A stretch of 64,000 bases of DNA from Pseudosulfitobacter pseudonitzschiae (GCF_900129395.1 NZ_FQVP01000005.1:372001-436000), one strand, 5' to 3'. Shown: positions 18,777-27,235, numbered from the stretch's first letter. The notes: generated by a model from the sequence alone, not told the origin. Translations and numbers: made by a program.

Positions 18777-19700
18777 TTAACTGAAGGCGCGTGTGGGGCG
18801 GTCAAAGATGCGGCGGCCAAGCGCCGATGCGGTCAGCTCCACCATCAGCTGTGCGGTGCGGCCGCGTTCGTCCAAGAAGGGGTTCAGTTCGACCAGGTCG
18901 AGCGAGGTCATCAGCCCGCTGTCGTGCAGCATTTCCATCACCAGATGCGCCTCGCGCACCGTGGCACCGCCCGGAACCGTGGTGCCGACGGCAGGGGCGA
19001 CGGAAGGGTCCAGGAAATCCACGTCCAGCGAGACATGCAGCATCCCGTCCGCGGCACGCACCGTGTCGAGAAAGGCATTCAGCGGACCCGCTATGCCGTG
19101 TTCATCGATGGCGCGCATGTCGATATAGGTCACATCCGTGTCCTGCAGCGCCGCGCGTTCCGCCGGATCGACCGAGCGCAGGCCCAGCATACAGATGTTG
19201 GCGTGCGGCACGGGGTGGTCGACCGCCGGAAAGCCGTCAAAGCCCTCACGGCCCGCGAGGTAACCCATCGGTGTGCCGTGCAGGTTGCCAGAGTCGGTGG
19301 TCTGCGGGGTATGGTAATCGGTGTGCGCGTCCAGCCAGAGCACGAACAGGGGTTTGTCCTGCGCGGCGGCATGGCGGGTGGCGCCCAGCACAGTGCCAAG
19401 CGCAAGCGCATGATCGCCCCCCATGAAAATCGGGAAACCGTCCTGCAGCGCCGCCTCGCTGGCATCAGCCAGCGCTTTGGTCCAGGCAATGGTTTCAGCC
19501 AGCTTGTGCAACCGATCATGCGGGATCGGATCAACCGGAGCAGGGGTGACATTACCACGGTCCTGCACCTTGTGACCCAGCGATTGCAGCGCACCGGCCA
19601 GGTCGGCGGTGCGATAGGCATCAGGCCCCATCAGGCAACCGGTGCGGCGCTTGCCGCAGTCCATCGGCGCACCGATCAGAATGCAGTTTTGAGTGGTCAT
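18777..19700 (-). CDS. rocF: arginase
   Basis: A 307-residue ureohydrolase giving ornithine and urea from arginine. Mn-binding motifs are intact: GGDHAL, WLDAHTDYHT and SLDVDFLDP, followed by the GGATVREAH loop. These features distinguish arginase from agmatinase only by overall resemblance; the downstream ornithine cyclodeaminase supports arginase. The start is ATG at 19700 with AGGAGA upstream; an in-frame extension to 19757 lacks a ribosome site. Ten bases separate it from ocd. Confidence 0.92.
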   Translation of the reverse strand: MTTQNCILIGAPMDCGKRRTGCLMGPDAYRTADLAGALQSLGHKVQDRGNVTPAPVDPIPHDRLHKLAETIAWTKALADASEAALQDGFPIFMGGDHALALGTVLGATRHAAAQDKPLFVLWLDAHTDYHTPQTTDSGNLHGTPMGYLAGREGFDGFPAVDHPVPHANICMLGLRSVDPAERAALQDTDVTYIDMRAIDEHGIAGPLNAFLDTVRAADGMLHVSLDVDFLDPSVAPAVGTTVPGGATVREAHLVMEMLHDSGLMTSLDLVELNPFLDERGRTAQLMVELTASALGRRIFDRPTRAFS

Positions 19701-19808
19701 GGCGGCTCTCCTATCTGGTTGGAACAAATGGTATTGTGCGAAACGGGTTGCCTGCAAGCGACCAAAGTGATCGTATCGGGTGGCGATTGATCAAAACGGA
19801 AGGCTAAA

Positions 19809-20234
19809 ATGGACGAAATGGACAGGCGGCTGATCGCGGCGCTGCGCCACGATGCGCGCGCATCGCTGTCGGATCTGGCGGCCAGCCTGGGCGTGACCCG
19901 CACCACCGTGCGCGGACGCATCGAAAAACTGCAGGCGCGGGGCGATATCCTGGGCTTTTCTGTGGTCCTGCGAGAGGATGCGCTGCACGATCCCGTGCGC
20001 GGATTGATGATGATCGGAATCGAAGGACGCGGCACCGAACGGATCATCCGCCAGCTTCACGGCATCAGCGCCGTGCGCCACATCCATTCGACCAACGGAC
20101 GCTGGGACGTGATCGTCGAGATCGGGACGGAAACGCTGGAAAGCTTTGACAGGGTGTTGTTCGACATCCGCCGCCTGGACGGGGTGGTCGCTTCGGAGAC
20201 CTCGTTGCTGCTGTCGACGCGGAAATCGTCCTAG
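19809..20234 (+). CDS. Lrp/AsnC family transcriptional regulator
   Basis: A 141-residue regulator: winged HTH at residues ~3-60 (RRLIAALRHDARAS, then SDLAASLGVTRTTV as recognition region), and a RAM ligand domain (VRHIHSTNGRWDVIVEIG). It is divergent from arginase-ocd with 108 bp between starts, the usual layout of an amino-acid-sensing regulator next to its target, so control of arginine/ornithine catabolism is a likely role (inference). The stop overlaps the convergent dsbB stop by 4 bp. Confidence 0.88.
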   Translation: MDEMDRRLIAALRHDARASLSDLAASLGVTRTTVRGRIEKLQARGDILGFSVVLREDALHDPVRGLMMIGIEGRGTERIIRQLHGISAVRHIHSTNGRWDVIVEIGTETLESFDRVLFDIRRLDGVVASETSLLLSTRKSS

Positions 20235-20689
20235 GCGCGGCGCAGCGCCATCAGCCAGCAACCGACCAGCACAAAGGACAGGATCGCATTCCAGCCCGCC
20301 ATCGACAGGCCTGCCAACTGCCAGACGATATCGTCGCAGCGGGTCAGGGGGGCGTTCATGATCTGGTCGAACAGCGCATCCGTGCTCATCCCCGAGATGT
20401 CGCCCGAGGTGCAGGTTGTCGGACCTTCCCACCATTTCCATTCCACGCCCGCGTGATAGACGCCAAAGCCGCCGGTCACTGCGGCACTGAGCGCGCCCAG
20501 CAGGATCAGCAGGCGGTTGGGCATCCACAGCGCAATCGCACCGATGACAATGGCGACAACATGGGGATAGCGCTGCCAATAGCACAGCTTGCACGGGTGA
20601 AACCCGCCCAAGAACTGAAACCCCAATGCGCCCAGCATCAGGGCGGCGGACCCAAAGGTTGCAATCGCGATCCAGTGGCGCTGTGTCAT
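20231..20689 (-). CDS. dsbB: disulfide bond formation protein B
   Basis: A 152-residue inner-membrane quinone reductase that reoxidises DsbA. Four hydrophobic helices; the first periplasmic loop pair CKLC (Cys33/Cys36) lies just after helix 1 and the second pair is Cys93 and Cys118, as in DsbB. Start ATG 20689 overlaps the stop of the upstream yqaA-like gene (ATGA). Its own stop overlaps that of the convergent Lrp gene. Confidence 0.88.
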   Translation of the reverse strand: MTQRHWIAIATFGSAALMLGALGFQFLGGFHPCKLCYWQRYPHVVAIVIGAIALWMPNRLLILLGALSAAVTGGFGVYHAGVEWKWWEGPTTCTSGDISGMSTDALFDQIMNAPLTRCDDIVWQLAGLSMAGWNAILSFVLVGCWLMALRRA

Positions 20690-21264
20690 AGATACCTCGT
20701 GGCAAAGAACCCGCCGATCAAAAGCAGCAGGCAAAGGGTAAAGACAAGGCCCAAACGCCGCTCGATGAAATCACGAATTGGTGCGCCAAACTTCCAGAGC
20801 AGGCCCGCGACGACAAAGAACCGTATCCCGCGCGCCAGGATGGAGGTTGCGACAAAGGTGCCCAGCGGCATTCCGGTCCAGCCGGACATGATGGTGATCA
20901 CCTTGAACGGGAAGGGGGTGATGCCCGCGCCCAGAACCGCCCAGAACCCCATGTCGTTGAACCGCGTGCTGAACTCGGCCATCGCGTCGGCCTTGCCCAG
21001 CATGGCCAGGATCGGGCGGCCCAATGTCTCGAACGCCTGCGCGCCGATGGCATAGCCCAACAGCCCGCCCAGCACCGACGCCACAAGGGCCACGCCGGCG
21101 ATCAACCAAGCCCGCGAGGGGCGGGCGATGATCATCGGGATCATCAGGACATCGGGGGGGATCGGAAAGACGGAGCTTTCGATAAAAGCGATGAAGGCCA
21201 GAAACCACAAGGCCTTGGGATGGTCCGCGAGGCGCAGAACCCAGTCATATAAATTGCGTATCAC
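20686..21264 (-). CDS. YqaA/DedA-type VTT membrane protein
   Basis: A 192-residue membrane protein of the SNARE-associated/VTT (DedA-related) superfamily: FIESSVFPIPPDVLMIP near the N-terminus and GAGITPFPFKVITIMSG later are the paired re-entrant signatures of the YqaA branch. Likely a lipid-related transporter, not proven. Start: GTG at 21264 is preferred because AGAGGG lies a few bases upstream and homologues begin with an xxxLYDW stretch; an ATG at 21294 has no ribosome site. Confidence 0.8.
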   Translation of the reverse strand: MIRNLYDWVLRLADHPKALWFLAFIAFIESSVFPIPPDVLMIPMIIARPSRAWLIAGVALVASVLGGLLGYAIGAQAFETLGRPILAMLGKADAMAEFSTRFNDMGFWAVLGAGITPFPFKVITIMSGWTGMPLGTFVATSILARGIRFFVVAGLLWKFGAPIRDFIERRLGLVFTLCLLLLIGGFFATRYL

Positions 21265-21399
21265 CCGATGGCCCTCTTTGCGGCGCTTTGTCATGCCAGA
21301 CCATGTGGGACAAAGCCCGTCAAGACTGTGCGCGACAGGACTTCGCTGCAAAAAGCCTCTGGACGTGCGCAAACCAGCAGGCTAAACGGCGCATGTGAG

Positions 21400-21483
21400 G
21401 CCCAAGTGGCGGAATGGTAGACGCAGGGGATTCAAAATCCCCCGCCGCGAGGCGTGCCGGTTCGAGTCCGGCCTTGGGTACCA
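21400..21483 (+). tRNA. tRNA-Leu (CAA)
   Basis: An 84-base cloverleaf. The acceptor stem GCCCAAG pairs with CTTGGGT (one G-U), the anticodon loop TTCAAAA gives CAA at 21433-21435, the long variable arm is typical of leucine, the T-loop is TTCGAGT, and CCA is encoded (21481-21483). Its 3' end is the integration target of the 34-kb element that follows. Confidence 0.96.
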
Positions 21484-21485
21484 CC
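21465..21485 (+). other. attL core
   Basis: The T-arm and acceptor 3' half of tRNA-Leu plus the CCA and two more bases. Identical to 55688-55708; the flanking bases differ on both sides, which fixes the core at 21 bp. The tRNA remains intact on this side. Confidence 0.92.
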
Positions 21486-21527
21486 TCATCAACGTGCTGC
21501 TGATATTGTTCAGTTTTTTTCGTTTTC

Positions 21528-21555
21528 TGTCCCACGGGATAATATCGTGGGACAC
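21528..21555. promoter_or_regulatory. candidate integrase arm-type sites, left
   Basis: TGTCCCACG (21528-21536) and its inverse CGTGGGACA (21546-21554) lie between attL and int. The core word TGGGACA recurs three times just inside attR (55543-55648) and the element ends are where arm sites of a lambda-type integrase are expected. There is no T-run, so it is not a good terminator for int. Confidence 0.5.
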
Positions 21556-21571
21556 TTTGATCTCGAACAGA

Positions 21572-22669
21572 TCAGAAAACGACGTGTCGAATACCGTCCA
21601 TTGCGAGTGCCGCCATTCGGCGACGATCTGCATTTTCAGTGTAGATCGCGCTCGTCGCGGGCTTGGTGTGTGCCATCACAGACATGATCTGATGCTGTGT
21701 GCATCCAGCTTCTGCCAGCAGTTCGCCCATTGCCTTTCTGACACCGTGTTGTGAACGGCCGGTTAGTCCCGCCTGTGCTGTCCATGCCTGGATCATTCGA
21801 CGTAACGATTCCGGCGTTCGGTATGGGCGCCCATGCTGGCTGAGCAGGTAGGTTGCGCCTTCGACGGTTGGCGCCCGCAATTCTTCCAGCAGCTGCGGTG
21901 CGATCGGGATAGACACGAACGCAGATCCGCGTTTCTGCGGTTGCCAGTCCAGCCAAAGACGGCCGTCGCGCGTGACTTCATGCTTCCTGCCGTGCTTCAC
22001 GGTGTCGCTGATGCGTCCGGCTGTGAACATCGCCAGAAACAGCCAGCGGCGTGCTGTCGTGCCCTTTCCGTGTGTTTTCAGGAAGGCTTTCAGATCCTCA
22101 GCTGACCAAGGCGTTGCGCCACCTTTGGAAACGTGCACCTTGCGCACACCTGCGACTGGATTAACCGACACCCTCCGACGCTCGATCCCCCATTTGTAGG
22201 CGGCGCTGAGGCCCTTCAGCGTGTTGTCTGCCTGCGCCGTGCGTCCGCCCCAGCTGTCGCGTATCAGCACGAAAGCTTCTGGTGGCAGATCGACGTGCAG
22301 GGATCCTATGCGATCGCCCTGATCGTCAGTCACATCCATGGCCCGGGTCAGCAGCGACTTGCGCTGTTTCAACGTGAGGGGCGACATTAGCTTCGCCAAC
22401 ACCTGACCCTCGATCCATGTCAGATAGCCCTGGATCAGCTCGTCTGCAGAGTAGCGCGCAACTGGCGGCAGGGCAGTCGGTGCATCGACGGTACTGCCTG
22501 CACGGGCTGCGTAATAGTGTTCGGAGAATGTGGGATGCTCAGGCCCCACGGGTATCCGGATGCGGCGCTTTGGATTGCCCTCGACCCGCACCCTGTGGCG
22601 CACTTCGCCCGAGGGGAGCTTTTCGGGTACGTAACCCTTAAATCTGACCTTCACATCGATGTCCGTCAT
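21572..22669 (-). CDS. int: tyrosine-type site-specific integrase
   Basis: A 365-residue phage-type integrase. An N-terminal arm-binding-like part (residues ~1-60), a SAM-like core-binding domain (~70-175), and the catalytic domain with Arg219 (TAGRISD), His308-x2-Arg311 (HGVR), His334 and the nucleophile Tyr343 (SAIYTEN). It would catalyse recombination between tRNA-Leu and the element. The start ATG 22669 overlaps the preceding small gene by ATGA; upstream codons in the same frame show no integrase similarity. Last gene of the leftward operon, reading toward attL. Confidence 0.93.
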   Translation of the reverse strand: MTDIDVKVRFKGYVPEKLPSGEVRHRVRVEGNPKRRIRIPVGPEHPTFSEHYYAARAGSTVDAPTALPPVARYSADELIQGYLTWIEGQVLAKLMSPLTLKQRKSLLTRAMDVTDDQGDRIGSLHVDLPPEAFVLIRDSWGGRTAQADNTLKGLSAAYKWGIERRRVSVNPVAGVRKVHVSKGGATPWSAEDLKAFLKTHGKGTTARRWLFLAMFTAGRISDTVKHGRKHEVTRDGRLWLDWQPQKRGSAFVSIPIAPQLLEELRAPTVEGATYLLSQHGRPYRTPESLRRMIQAWTAQAGLTGRSQHGVRKAMGELLAEAGCTQHQIMSVMAHTKPATSAIYTENADRRRMAALAMDGIRHVVF

Positions 22670-22851
22670 TGTCCAAACCTGCGCGGTTCGGCGCGGTTCT
22701 GATGTAAGGGTATGACCTTCTGTCCGCTGTCGGCAATGATTCTGACCGATCCGTCCTTGTCGACAATGACCTCGGCTATGAGCATGCCGCATGCTTTCGC
22801 TGCCTCGATGGCATTGGTGATTACTGCTTTGGTCGCTCTCGGGGCTGGCAT
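22666..22851 (-). CDS. small phage-type protein next to int
   Basis: A 61-residue protein (starts MPAPRATKAVI, contains AEVIVDKDGSVRIIADSG). Similar short proteins sit beside integrases in Rhodobacteraceae prophages as far as I recall, with unknown function; an excisionase-like role is possible by position only. Overlaps int by 4 bp and is separated by 3 bp from the upstream gene. Confidence 0.6.
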   Translation of the reverse strand: MPAPRATKAVITNAIEAAKACGMLIAEVIVDKDGSVRIIADSGQKVIPLHQNRAEPRRFGQ

Positions 22852-22854
22852 AAG

Positions 22855-23097
22855 TCAGTTGCCTTCTTTGGTTACGCGCAGAGCCTTGCGCAGGTCATAG
22901 TCCCGTGTCGCGTCGTCCCATGCATCGCTCGGGCAATCCCGCCAACCGGCATTCATAACGGGGATCCAGATCGGGATCAGCCAAAGCAGCTTGATGCGCC
23001 GCTCGGCGCGCCAAGAAATGCCTTCATGTCCTTGGCTTGTGACCATGACGATCGCGGGCCGGACCCGGTAATCCTCAAGCTCTCTTGCGTTGCTCAT
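22855..23097 (-). CDS. hypothetical protein
   Basis: An 80-residue protein starting MSNARELEDYRV and carrying a hydrophobic patch LLWLIPIWIPVMN. No recognised domain. Start is fixed by a 4-bp ATGA overlap with the upstream Cys-rich gene. Confidence 0.55.
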   Translation of the reverse strand: MSNARELEDYRVRPAIVMVTSQGHEGISWRAERRIKLLWLIPIWIPVMNAGWRDCPSDAWDDATRDYDLRKALRVTKEGN

Positions 23098-23654
23098 TCT
23101 TCCACCTCGATCCGCTTGACGGCCTTGAACGGCCAGTCCCGACCTTCCATCGCAGCCCGATCGCGCAGGGCGCGCGCCTGGGCCTTCGTCCCGCTCCAGG
23201 CGTACCGCGTGCCATGGGTCACACCCGCGCCGGAGAGGTGCAGGTATTGCTTGGTGCCCGTGATCCTGAACCGCACCTTGGGCGTCTCTGTGCGGTACTC
23301 GGTTTTGATCCGGGGCAGCCCGCTGGTGAGCATGGTCATGTCTCGACCTCCGAAGAATAGTTGATGAAGCGCCGACCCCGCACCGGCGCCGGACAAAAAC
23401 ACGGCCCCCAGTGACCACCAGTCGATGCGTTTGTGGCTTGGCCTGTCTGCGACGATCCACCAAGGCACAGTGCGGGCACGGCACAGATCGCAGTCGCTGG
23501 CGCCGCAGCGGCACGCCAGCTCAGACATCGCGCCGCAGCCAAAGCAGTCGGGGCGCCCGCAGGGGCACTTGGGTATGTGGCGGCGGGCAGGGCAGTCGCG
23601 GCCCTGATTGCAGCGGCCGTTGCATGGGGGGCAACTCAAGGTACAACAGCTCAT
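23094..23654 (-). CDS. Cys-rich phage-type hypothetical protein
   Basis: A 186-residue frame in two parts. Residues 1-60 contain about thirteen cysteines in CxxC-like pairs (CNQGRDC, CPCGRPDCFGC), suggesting zinc binding, then a hydrophobic stretch near residues 80-100. The rest, from an internal MTMLTSGLP, is basic and could be a separately started protein. Start ATG 23654 overlaps the HNH gene by ATGA. Function unknown. Confidence 0.55.
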   Translation of the reverse strand: MSCCTLSCPPCNGRCNQGRDCPARRHIPKCPCGRPDCFGCGAMSELACRCGASDCDLCRARTVPWWIVADRPSHKRIDWWSLGAVFLSGAGAGSALHQLFFGGRDMTMLTSGLPRIKTEYRTETPKVRFRITGTKQYLHLSGAGVTHGTRYAWSGTKAQARALRDRAAMEGRDWPFKAVKRIEVEE

Positions 23655-24265
23655 AGGGACCGGCCCTTCCTTGCTTCCCGTGCGCTGTGCTCGAGCCGCG
23701 CAATGGCCAGAAGGGTGGGACGCACCTCCGGCTCGAAGCGGTCATAGCTTTTGCCATGGGGGCCACCGGACAGGCGGGGCATGCAGGCCTTGGGGACCAG
23801 GGCCCAGTTCGCGGGATCACAGTTAGTCTTGTCGCCATCCAGGCACTTCAGAACGTGACCTTCGGGGATCGGGCCGTTGGCCTGTTCCCAAAGCCAGCAG
23901 TGCTTGAGAACCGGACGCGTGGGCGCGCCCGTTCGCGGGTTCGGCGCATCGATGACCAGGATCACGTAGCCCTTCCTGTTCACGCGCTCATAGCCGACGG
24001 GGCGACAGTTCCGGGGGCGTTGGCCTTTCTTGAAGTAGTTCTTGACCCTGTTCTCGTTGAAGGGCGGTGTCTGCCCCTCAAAGAGACCGGTGTTTCCGTT
24101 GCGCCACCCCTTGCGGGCGCAGAGCCGCTTGATGTGTTCGACGGACACATCCGTCCGCCGCGACCAGGCGGCGAACCTTGCATGCAGGTCGCGGCGGGCC
24201 ATCTTGTGGTGGGCCTTGATGAAGGCCAGCTCGGCCTCTGTGTACCGGATCCTGACGCCCTTCAT
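23651..24265 (-). CDS. phage-type HNH nuclease
   Basis: A 204-residue protein. An N-terminal helical DNA-binding-like part (YTEAELAFIKAHH ... DVSVEHIKRLCARKGW) precedes an HNH core: KHCWLWEQANGPIPEGHVLKC and DKTNCDPANWALV, as in phage homing-type HNH endonucleases. It could nick or cut DNA; target unknown. Start overlaps the upstream gene by ATGA. Confidence 0.8.
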   Translation of the reverse strand: MKGVRIRYTEAELAFIKAHHKMARRDLHARFAAWSRRTDVSVEHIKRLCARKGWRNGNTGLFEGQTPPFNENRVKNYFKKGQRPRNCRPVGYERVNRKGYVILVIDAPNPRTGAPTRPVLKHCWLWEQANGPIPEGHVLKCLDGDKTNCDPANWALVPKACMPRLSGGPHGKSYDRFEPEVRPTLLAIARLEHSAREARKGRSL

Positions 24266-24519
24266 GACCCGCCCCGCGCTTTGTCCTGGTTGCCGATCTT
24301 GGGCAGGTGGGGCAGGATTGTGGGCCCGTGCTCCGCAAAGAGCTTTGCGGCTTTGAGGCTCAAATCGGCATTGGTGCTGATCCGGTCGGCAAGGCCGACC
24401 ATGGCGGCCGCTTTCCGGATCTCGGTATCGGTCTGTTCGGGGGAAAGGCTCTGATCCGCGAGGCGGTCAAGCTGGTCGAACAGGTGATCGTTCAGGTCGG
24501 CAAGGCTGACTTTGGACAT
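24262..24519 (-). CDS. hypothetical phage-type protein
   Basis: An 85-residue helical protein (MSKVSLADLNDHLF ...) with no recognised domain. Preceded by AGGAGA six bases upstream of the ATG. The gene downstream overlaps it by ATGA; the ParB-like gene ends 14 bp upstream. Confidence 0.6.
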   Translation of the reverse strand: MSKVSLADLNDHLFDQLDRLADQSLSPEQTDTEIRKAAAMVGLADRISTNADLSLKAAKLFAEHGPTILPHLPKIGNQDKARGGS

Positions 24520-24533
24520 GGTGGTTCTCCTGG

Positions 24534-26378
24534 TTAAGCTCTGTTGCCGGGGGCGATCTCCGGCGGCAGCCAGCTGTCGATCCGCGCGGTGTCGGCGCGG
24601 CCGAGGCCCATGGCCTCGCGCACGGAGAGGTCATGCAGCAGGCCGTGCAGGTCCTTGACCTTGTGGCCCTTGCCCTGCGCCGCGAAAGCCTGCACCCGCT
24701 CGTCGTCGCGGGTGAGGCCAGTCAGCGCGACAAAGTGGTCGACCAGGTGCGTCTGGCTGCAGCGGCTGAAGTAGATCGGCGCATCGGGCGTCCACGTCTT
24801 GCGGATGTCGATCGACAGATCCGCGGCCAGCATGGCCCCCAGCAGGGCGGTGCTGTGCTGCGGGCGCTGGACGGTGCGGGCCAGGTGCTGTGCCAGCACC
24901 GTGTTGCGGTGCTTCTTGCCCTTGGCCCGGAAGGCCGCGAAGTCGGCGGCCATGTCGGCGGGCGCGGGCTTGCCGCTGGCGTTGCTGGTCTCGGTCAGCC
25001 GCTTGTCGAGGATCAGCGCGCTGTCGGCCGCGTCATGTTTTTCCGGGATGATGGATTGGTCGCTCAGGGTCACGGCCAGCAAGGCGGCGTAGGTCGGCAG
25101 CTGCGCCTCGACCTGGTAGGCCAGCAGGTCCAGCAGCAACTCGGGCTTGTCCACCAGGGCGGTTTGCAGGGCCAGCGTCTGGATGCGGTGCAGGTCCTCG
25201 ATCGCGGCCTGTGCGACGGGCGGCTGGCGGGTCGTGGTCTTGTCGATGCCGTTGCCATCTGCGCCGGTGGGGGACTTGCCTGGCTTGGGGCGAAAGGCGT
25301 CGCTGACCTTCAGCTCGCCCTTGTCGTTGACGTAGAGCCAGACGCCCGCGGTCTCGATGTCCTCCGGCTCATAGTCACCCTTGGCGCGGGCGCGCAGGCT
25401 CTGCAGCGTGGAATAGCCCTCTTCGTCCAGAGATCCGTCTTCTTCCAGCTCTTCCAGCCGGTCCCGTTCGTCCTGGTCTGCCTCGGGCAGCTCGACGGGC
25501 ACGCGGTAGATGCGCTCAAAGCCATCGGTCTGCCTGTAGCCCAGGTAGGCGTCCTCATAGACAGGCAGAACAAAGGCCCAGCCGCTGTGCGCCGCTTCGG
25601 CCTCGACGGCCAGGTCCAGCTTGTGGCGGAACAGCCTGTCCAGCAGATCGCCGTCGTGCAGCAGGGTCTCGTCGTCGAAGAGGTTCTCGGTCAGCGCCCC
25701 GCCCTCGCCACGGTAGGTGTCGAGACCGACGAACACGGCGCGTCGGTCGGTCGCCTCGATCCGGCCATCGCGCAGGGCGTGGATGATCTGGTGCCCACGA
25801 AGTTCGCCCGCAAGAACAGCCTTCAGCACGCGCTCCAGCCGTGCCGTGTCGTCGAGCGACTGGGTCAGCGCCTTGGCCATGTCGAGACTGATCCTGTTCT
25901 CGCGCAGGGCCATCAGGGCCGGGGCGGGCAGGGCGGCCAGTGCCAGCCGCCCACGCACATGGCGTACGGGCTTGGCGAAAGCGCGGGCAATGTCCTCGGG
26001 GGTGCGGCCGAGCTTGGCCATGGCGGCGTAGGCGCGGATCTCGTCGGCCGGGTGATGATCAACACGGGCGTGGGTCTCGGCACCGGCCCAGGCTTGGGCG
26101 GTGGCGGGATCGTCGGTGACCAGGACAGGGATCGGGTCGATCACATCATCGCCGGTCAGCTTGTTCAGCCCGCGCAGGCGGCGGCCCCCCGCGACGATCT
26201 CGACGCCGGTGTCGGTCTGCAAGCCGATCAGGTTGGTGAGCAAGCCGCTGACGCGCAGGCTGTCGGTCAGCTGGTCGATCTCGGCCTCGGGTGGTGCTGC
26301 GCGGGTGTTCAAGGCGCTGATCTTCAGCTCCGCCAGCGGGATCCACCGCACGGCATCAATGGGGGCTTGGATGTTCAT
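24534..26378 (-). CDS. ParB-N domain protein
   Basis: A 614-residue protein whose first ~100 residues are a ParB/Sulfiredoxin-fold N-terminal domain (IPLAELKISALNTRA, then EIVAGGRRLRGL, the ParB box II), followed by a ParB-like HTH region (ADEIRAYAAMAKLGRTPEDIARAF). The long C-terminal part is acidic in the middle and unrecognised. No parA is present, so partition is uncertain; such orphan ParB-like proteins occur in phages and mobile elements as regulators or CTP-dependent clamps. Start ATG 26378 overlaps the upstream gene (ATGA). Confidence 0.8.
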   Translation of the reverse strand: MNIQAPIDAVRWIPLAELKISALNTRAAPPEAEIDQLTDSLRVSGLLTNLIGLQTDTGVEIVAGGRRLRGLNKLTGDDVIDPIPVLVTDDPATAQAWAGAETHARVDHHPADEIRAYAAMAKLGRTPEDIARAFAKPVRHVRGRLALAALPAPALMALRENRISLDMAKALTQSLDDTARLERVLKAVLAGELRGHQIIHALRDGRIEATDRRAVFVGLDTYRGEGGALTENLFDDETLLHDGDLLDRLFRHKLDLAVEAEAAHSGWAFVLPVYEDAYLGYRQTDGFERIYRVPVELPEADQDERDRLEELEEDGSLDEEGYSTLQSLRARAKGDYEPEDIETAGVWLYVNDKGELKVSDAFRPKPGKSPTGADGNGIDKTTTRQPPVAQAAIEDLHRIQTLALQTALVDKPELLLDLLAYQVEAQLPTYAALLAVTLSDQSIIPEKHDAADSALILDKRLTETSNASGKPAPADMAADFAAFRAKGKKHRNTVLAQHLARTVQRPQHSTALLGAMLAADLSIDIRKTWTPDAPIYFSRCSQTHLVDHFVALTGLTRDDERVQAFAAQGKGHKVKDLHGLLHDLSVREAMGLGRADTARIDSWLPPEIAPGNRA

Positions 26379-26656
26379 TGGAGGATGTCCTTCTGTGTGC
26401 GGGTGATCCGGCGTGCGAAGTGTTCGGCGAGGCCCATGACCTCCTTGAGGTCCGGCTTTGCGCAGACGTAGCGGGCGGGCTGACCGTCGAACCAAGGGGC
26501 CACGCGCAGCTCGAACAGCGCGTCACCGGTGCCCATGGCCTTGATCTTGTGGATGGATGCTGTGACGGCACCGTGGGTCAGGGTGGCCGAGGTTGGCCCG
26601 GTGCGCTTCCACCCCGTGTCGGCCCTGCCGGGCGCGTGAGTGGTGGCAGTGGTCAT
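26375..26656 (-). CDS. hypothetical protein
   Basis: A 93-residue protein (MTTATTHAPGRAD ... ARRITRTQKDILQ). The C-terminal part FELRVAPWFDGQPARYVCAK looks like a small beta-rich domain; no family recognised. Both ends overlap neighbours by ATGA. Confidence 0.55.
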   Translation of the reverse strand: MTTATTHAPGRADTGWKRTGPTSATLTHGAVTASIHKIKAMGTGDALFELRVAPWFDGQPARYVCAKPDLKEVMGLAEHFARRITRTQKDILQ

Positions 26657-26868
26657 GGCAGGGCCGCGTATCCGGTGGCCAGCAGCGCGGCGGCAATGAA
26701 GGCCAGCGCGCAAAGCTTGCGGGTGGATAGGGAGGGAAGGCCGGACTTATAGGGACTGCCTGTGTAGCGCAACAGGTCCGCCACCAGCTGGTAGGCCAGG
26801 AACCCGCTGACGAAAGCACCAACCGCAAGCGCGCCAACGGCCAGAAGCTCGGAGGGCAGGCCGTTCAT
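26653..26868 (-). CDS. small two-helix membrane protein
   Basis: A 71-residue protein with two hydrophobic segments (residues ~8-28 and ~52-70) separated by a basic loop. The size and topology resemble a small holin or superinfection-exclusion protein, but position in an int-side operon does not support lysis. Ends overlap neighbours by ATGA. Confidence 0.5.
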   Translation of the reverse strand: MNGLPSELLAVGALAVGAFVSGFLAYQLVADLLRYTGSPYKSGLPSLSTRKLCALAFIAAALLATGYAALP

Positions 26869-26945
26869 CCCGCCACCCGCGCCGGAGTGATTTGAGTGCA
26901 GCGCTGTGCGCCAGCCCTGAACAGGATGTCGAAAAGACCGCTCAT
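26865..26945 (-). CDS. 26-residue microprotein in the int operon
   Basis: Reads MSGLFDILFRAGAQ and ends ARVAG. Its ATG overlaps the upstream stop and its own stop overlaps the downstream start, both as ATGA. Without it the chain of coupled genes from 27235 to 24534 would have a gap, which is the main support. No homologue can be judged at this length. Confidence 0.45.
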   Translation of the reverse strand: MSGLFDILFRAGAQRCTQITPARVAG

Positions 26946-27235
26946 GCCCCGACGCCGCCGGAAGGGGTGTTGGCGGCAAGACGTTTGAGTTCGCGGACGC
27001 GGGCAGAGATCCGCGGCAGGCGCCGGTTCAGATCCATCTGCAAGACCGAGACGGGCGCGGTGATCAGGTGGTGCGGCGCGCCAATGCGGTCGAGATGGAC
27101 CGTTTGGCCGCGGGCTTGCTTCAGCGTGATCCACGCGCCGACGATGGCCGTCGCGTGTGGCACGCGTCCGCTGCTCGGCGCCAGCAGCGTGCGGCGGTGG
27201 TGGTCGTTGGTGGGGGTGGGGCGCTGATTTGACAT
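26942..27235 (-). CDS. first gene of leftward phage operon
   Basis: A 97-residue basic protein starting MSNQRPTPTNDHHRR. No recognised domain. The start at 27235 is preferred over 27247 because GGAGAG lies just ahead. It is the promoter-proximal gene of the leftward operon running to int, directly downstream of the O-L operators. Confidence 0.6.
   Translation of the reverse strand: MSNQRPTPTNDHHRRTLLAPSSGRVPHATAIVGAWITLKQARGQTVHLDRIGAPHHLITAPVSVLQMDLNRRLPRISARVRELKRLAANTPSGGVGA

Noticed and set aside
21528-21555. Terminator for the int operon
   Set aside because: The stem is good but on the minus strand it is followed by As rather than Ts; repetition of the same word near attR favours protein-binding sites.
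26653-26868. Holin
   Set aside because: Two hydrophobic segments fit, but it sits in the int/repression operon with no endolysin anywhere in the element.
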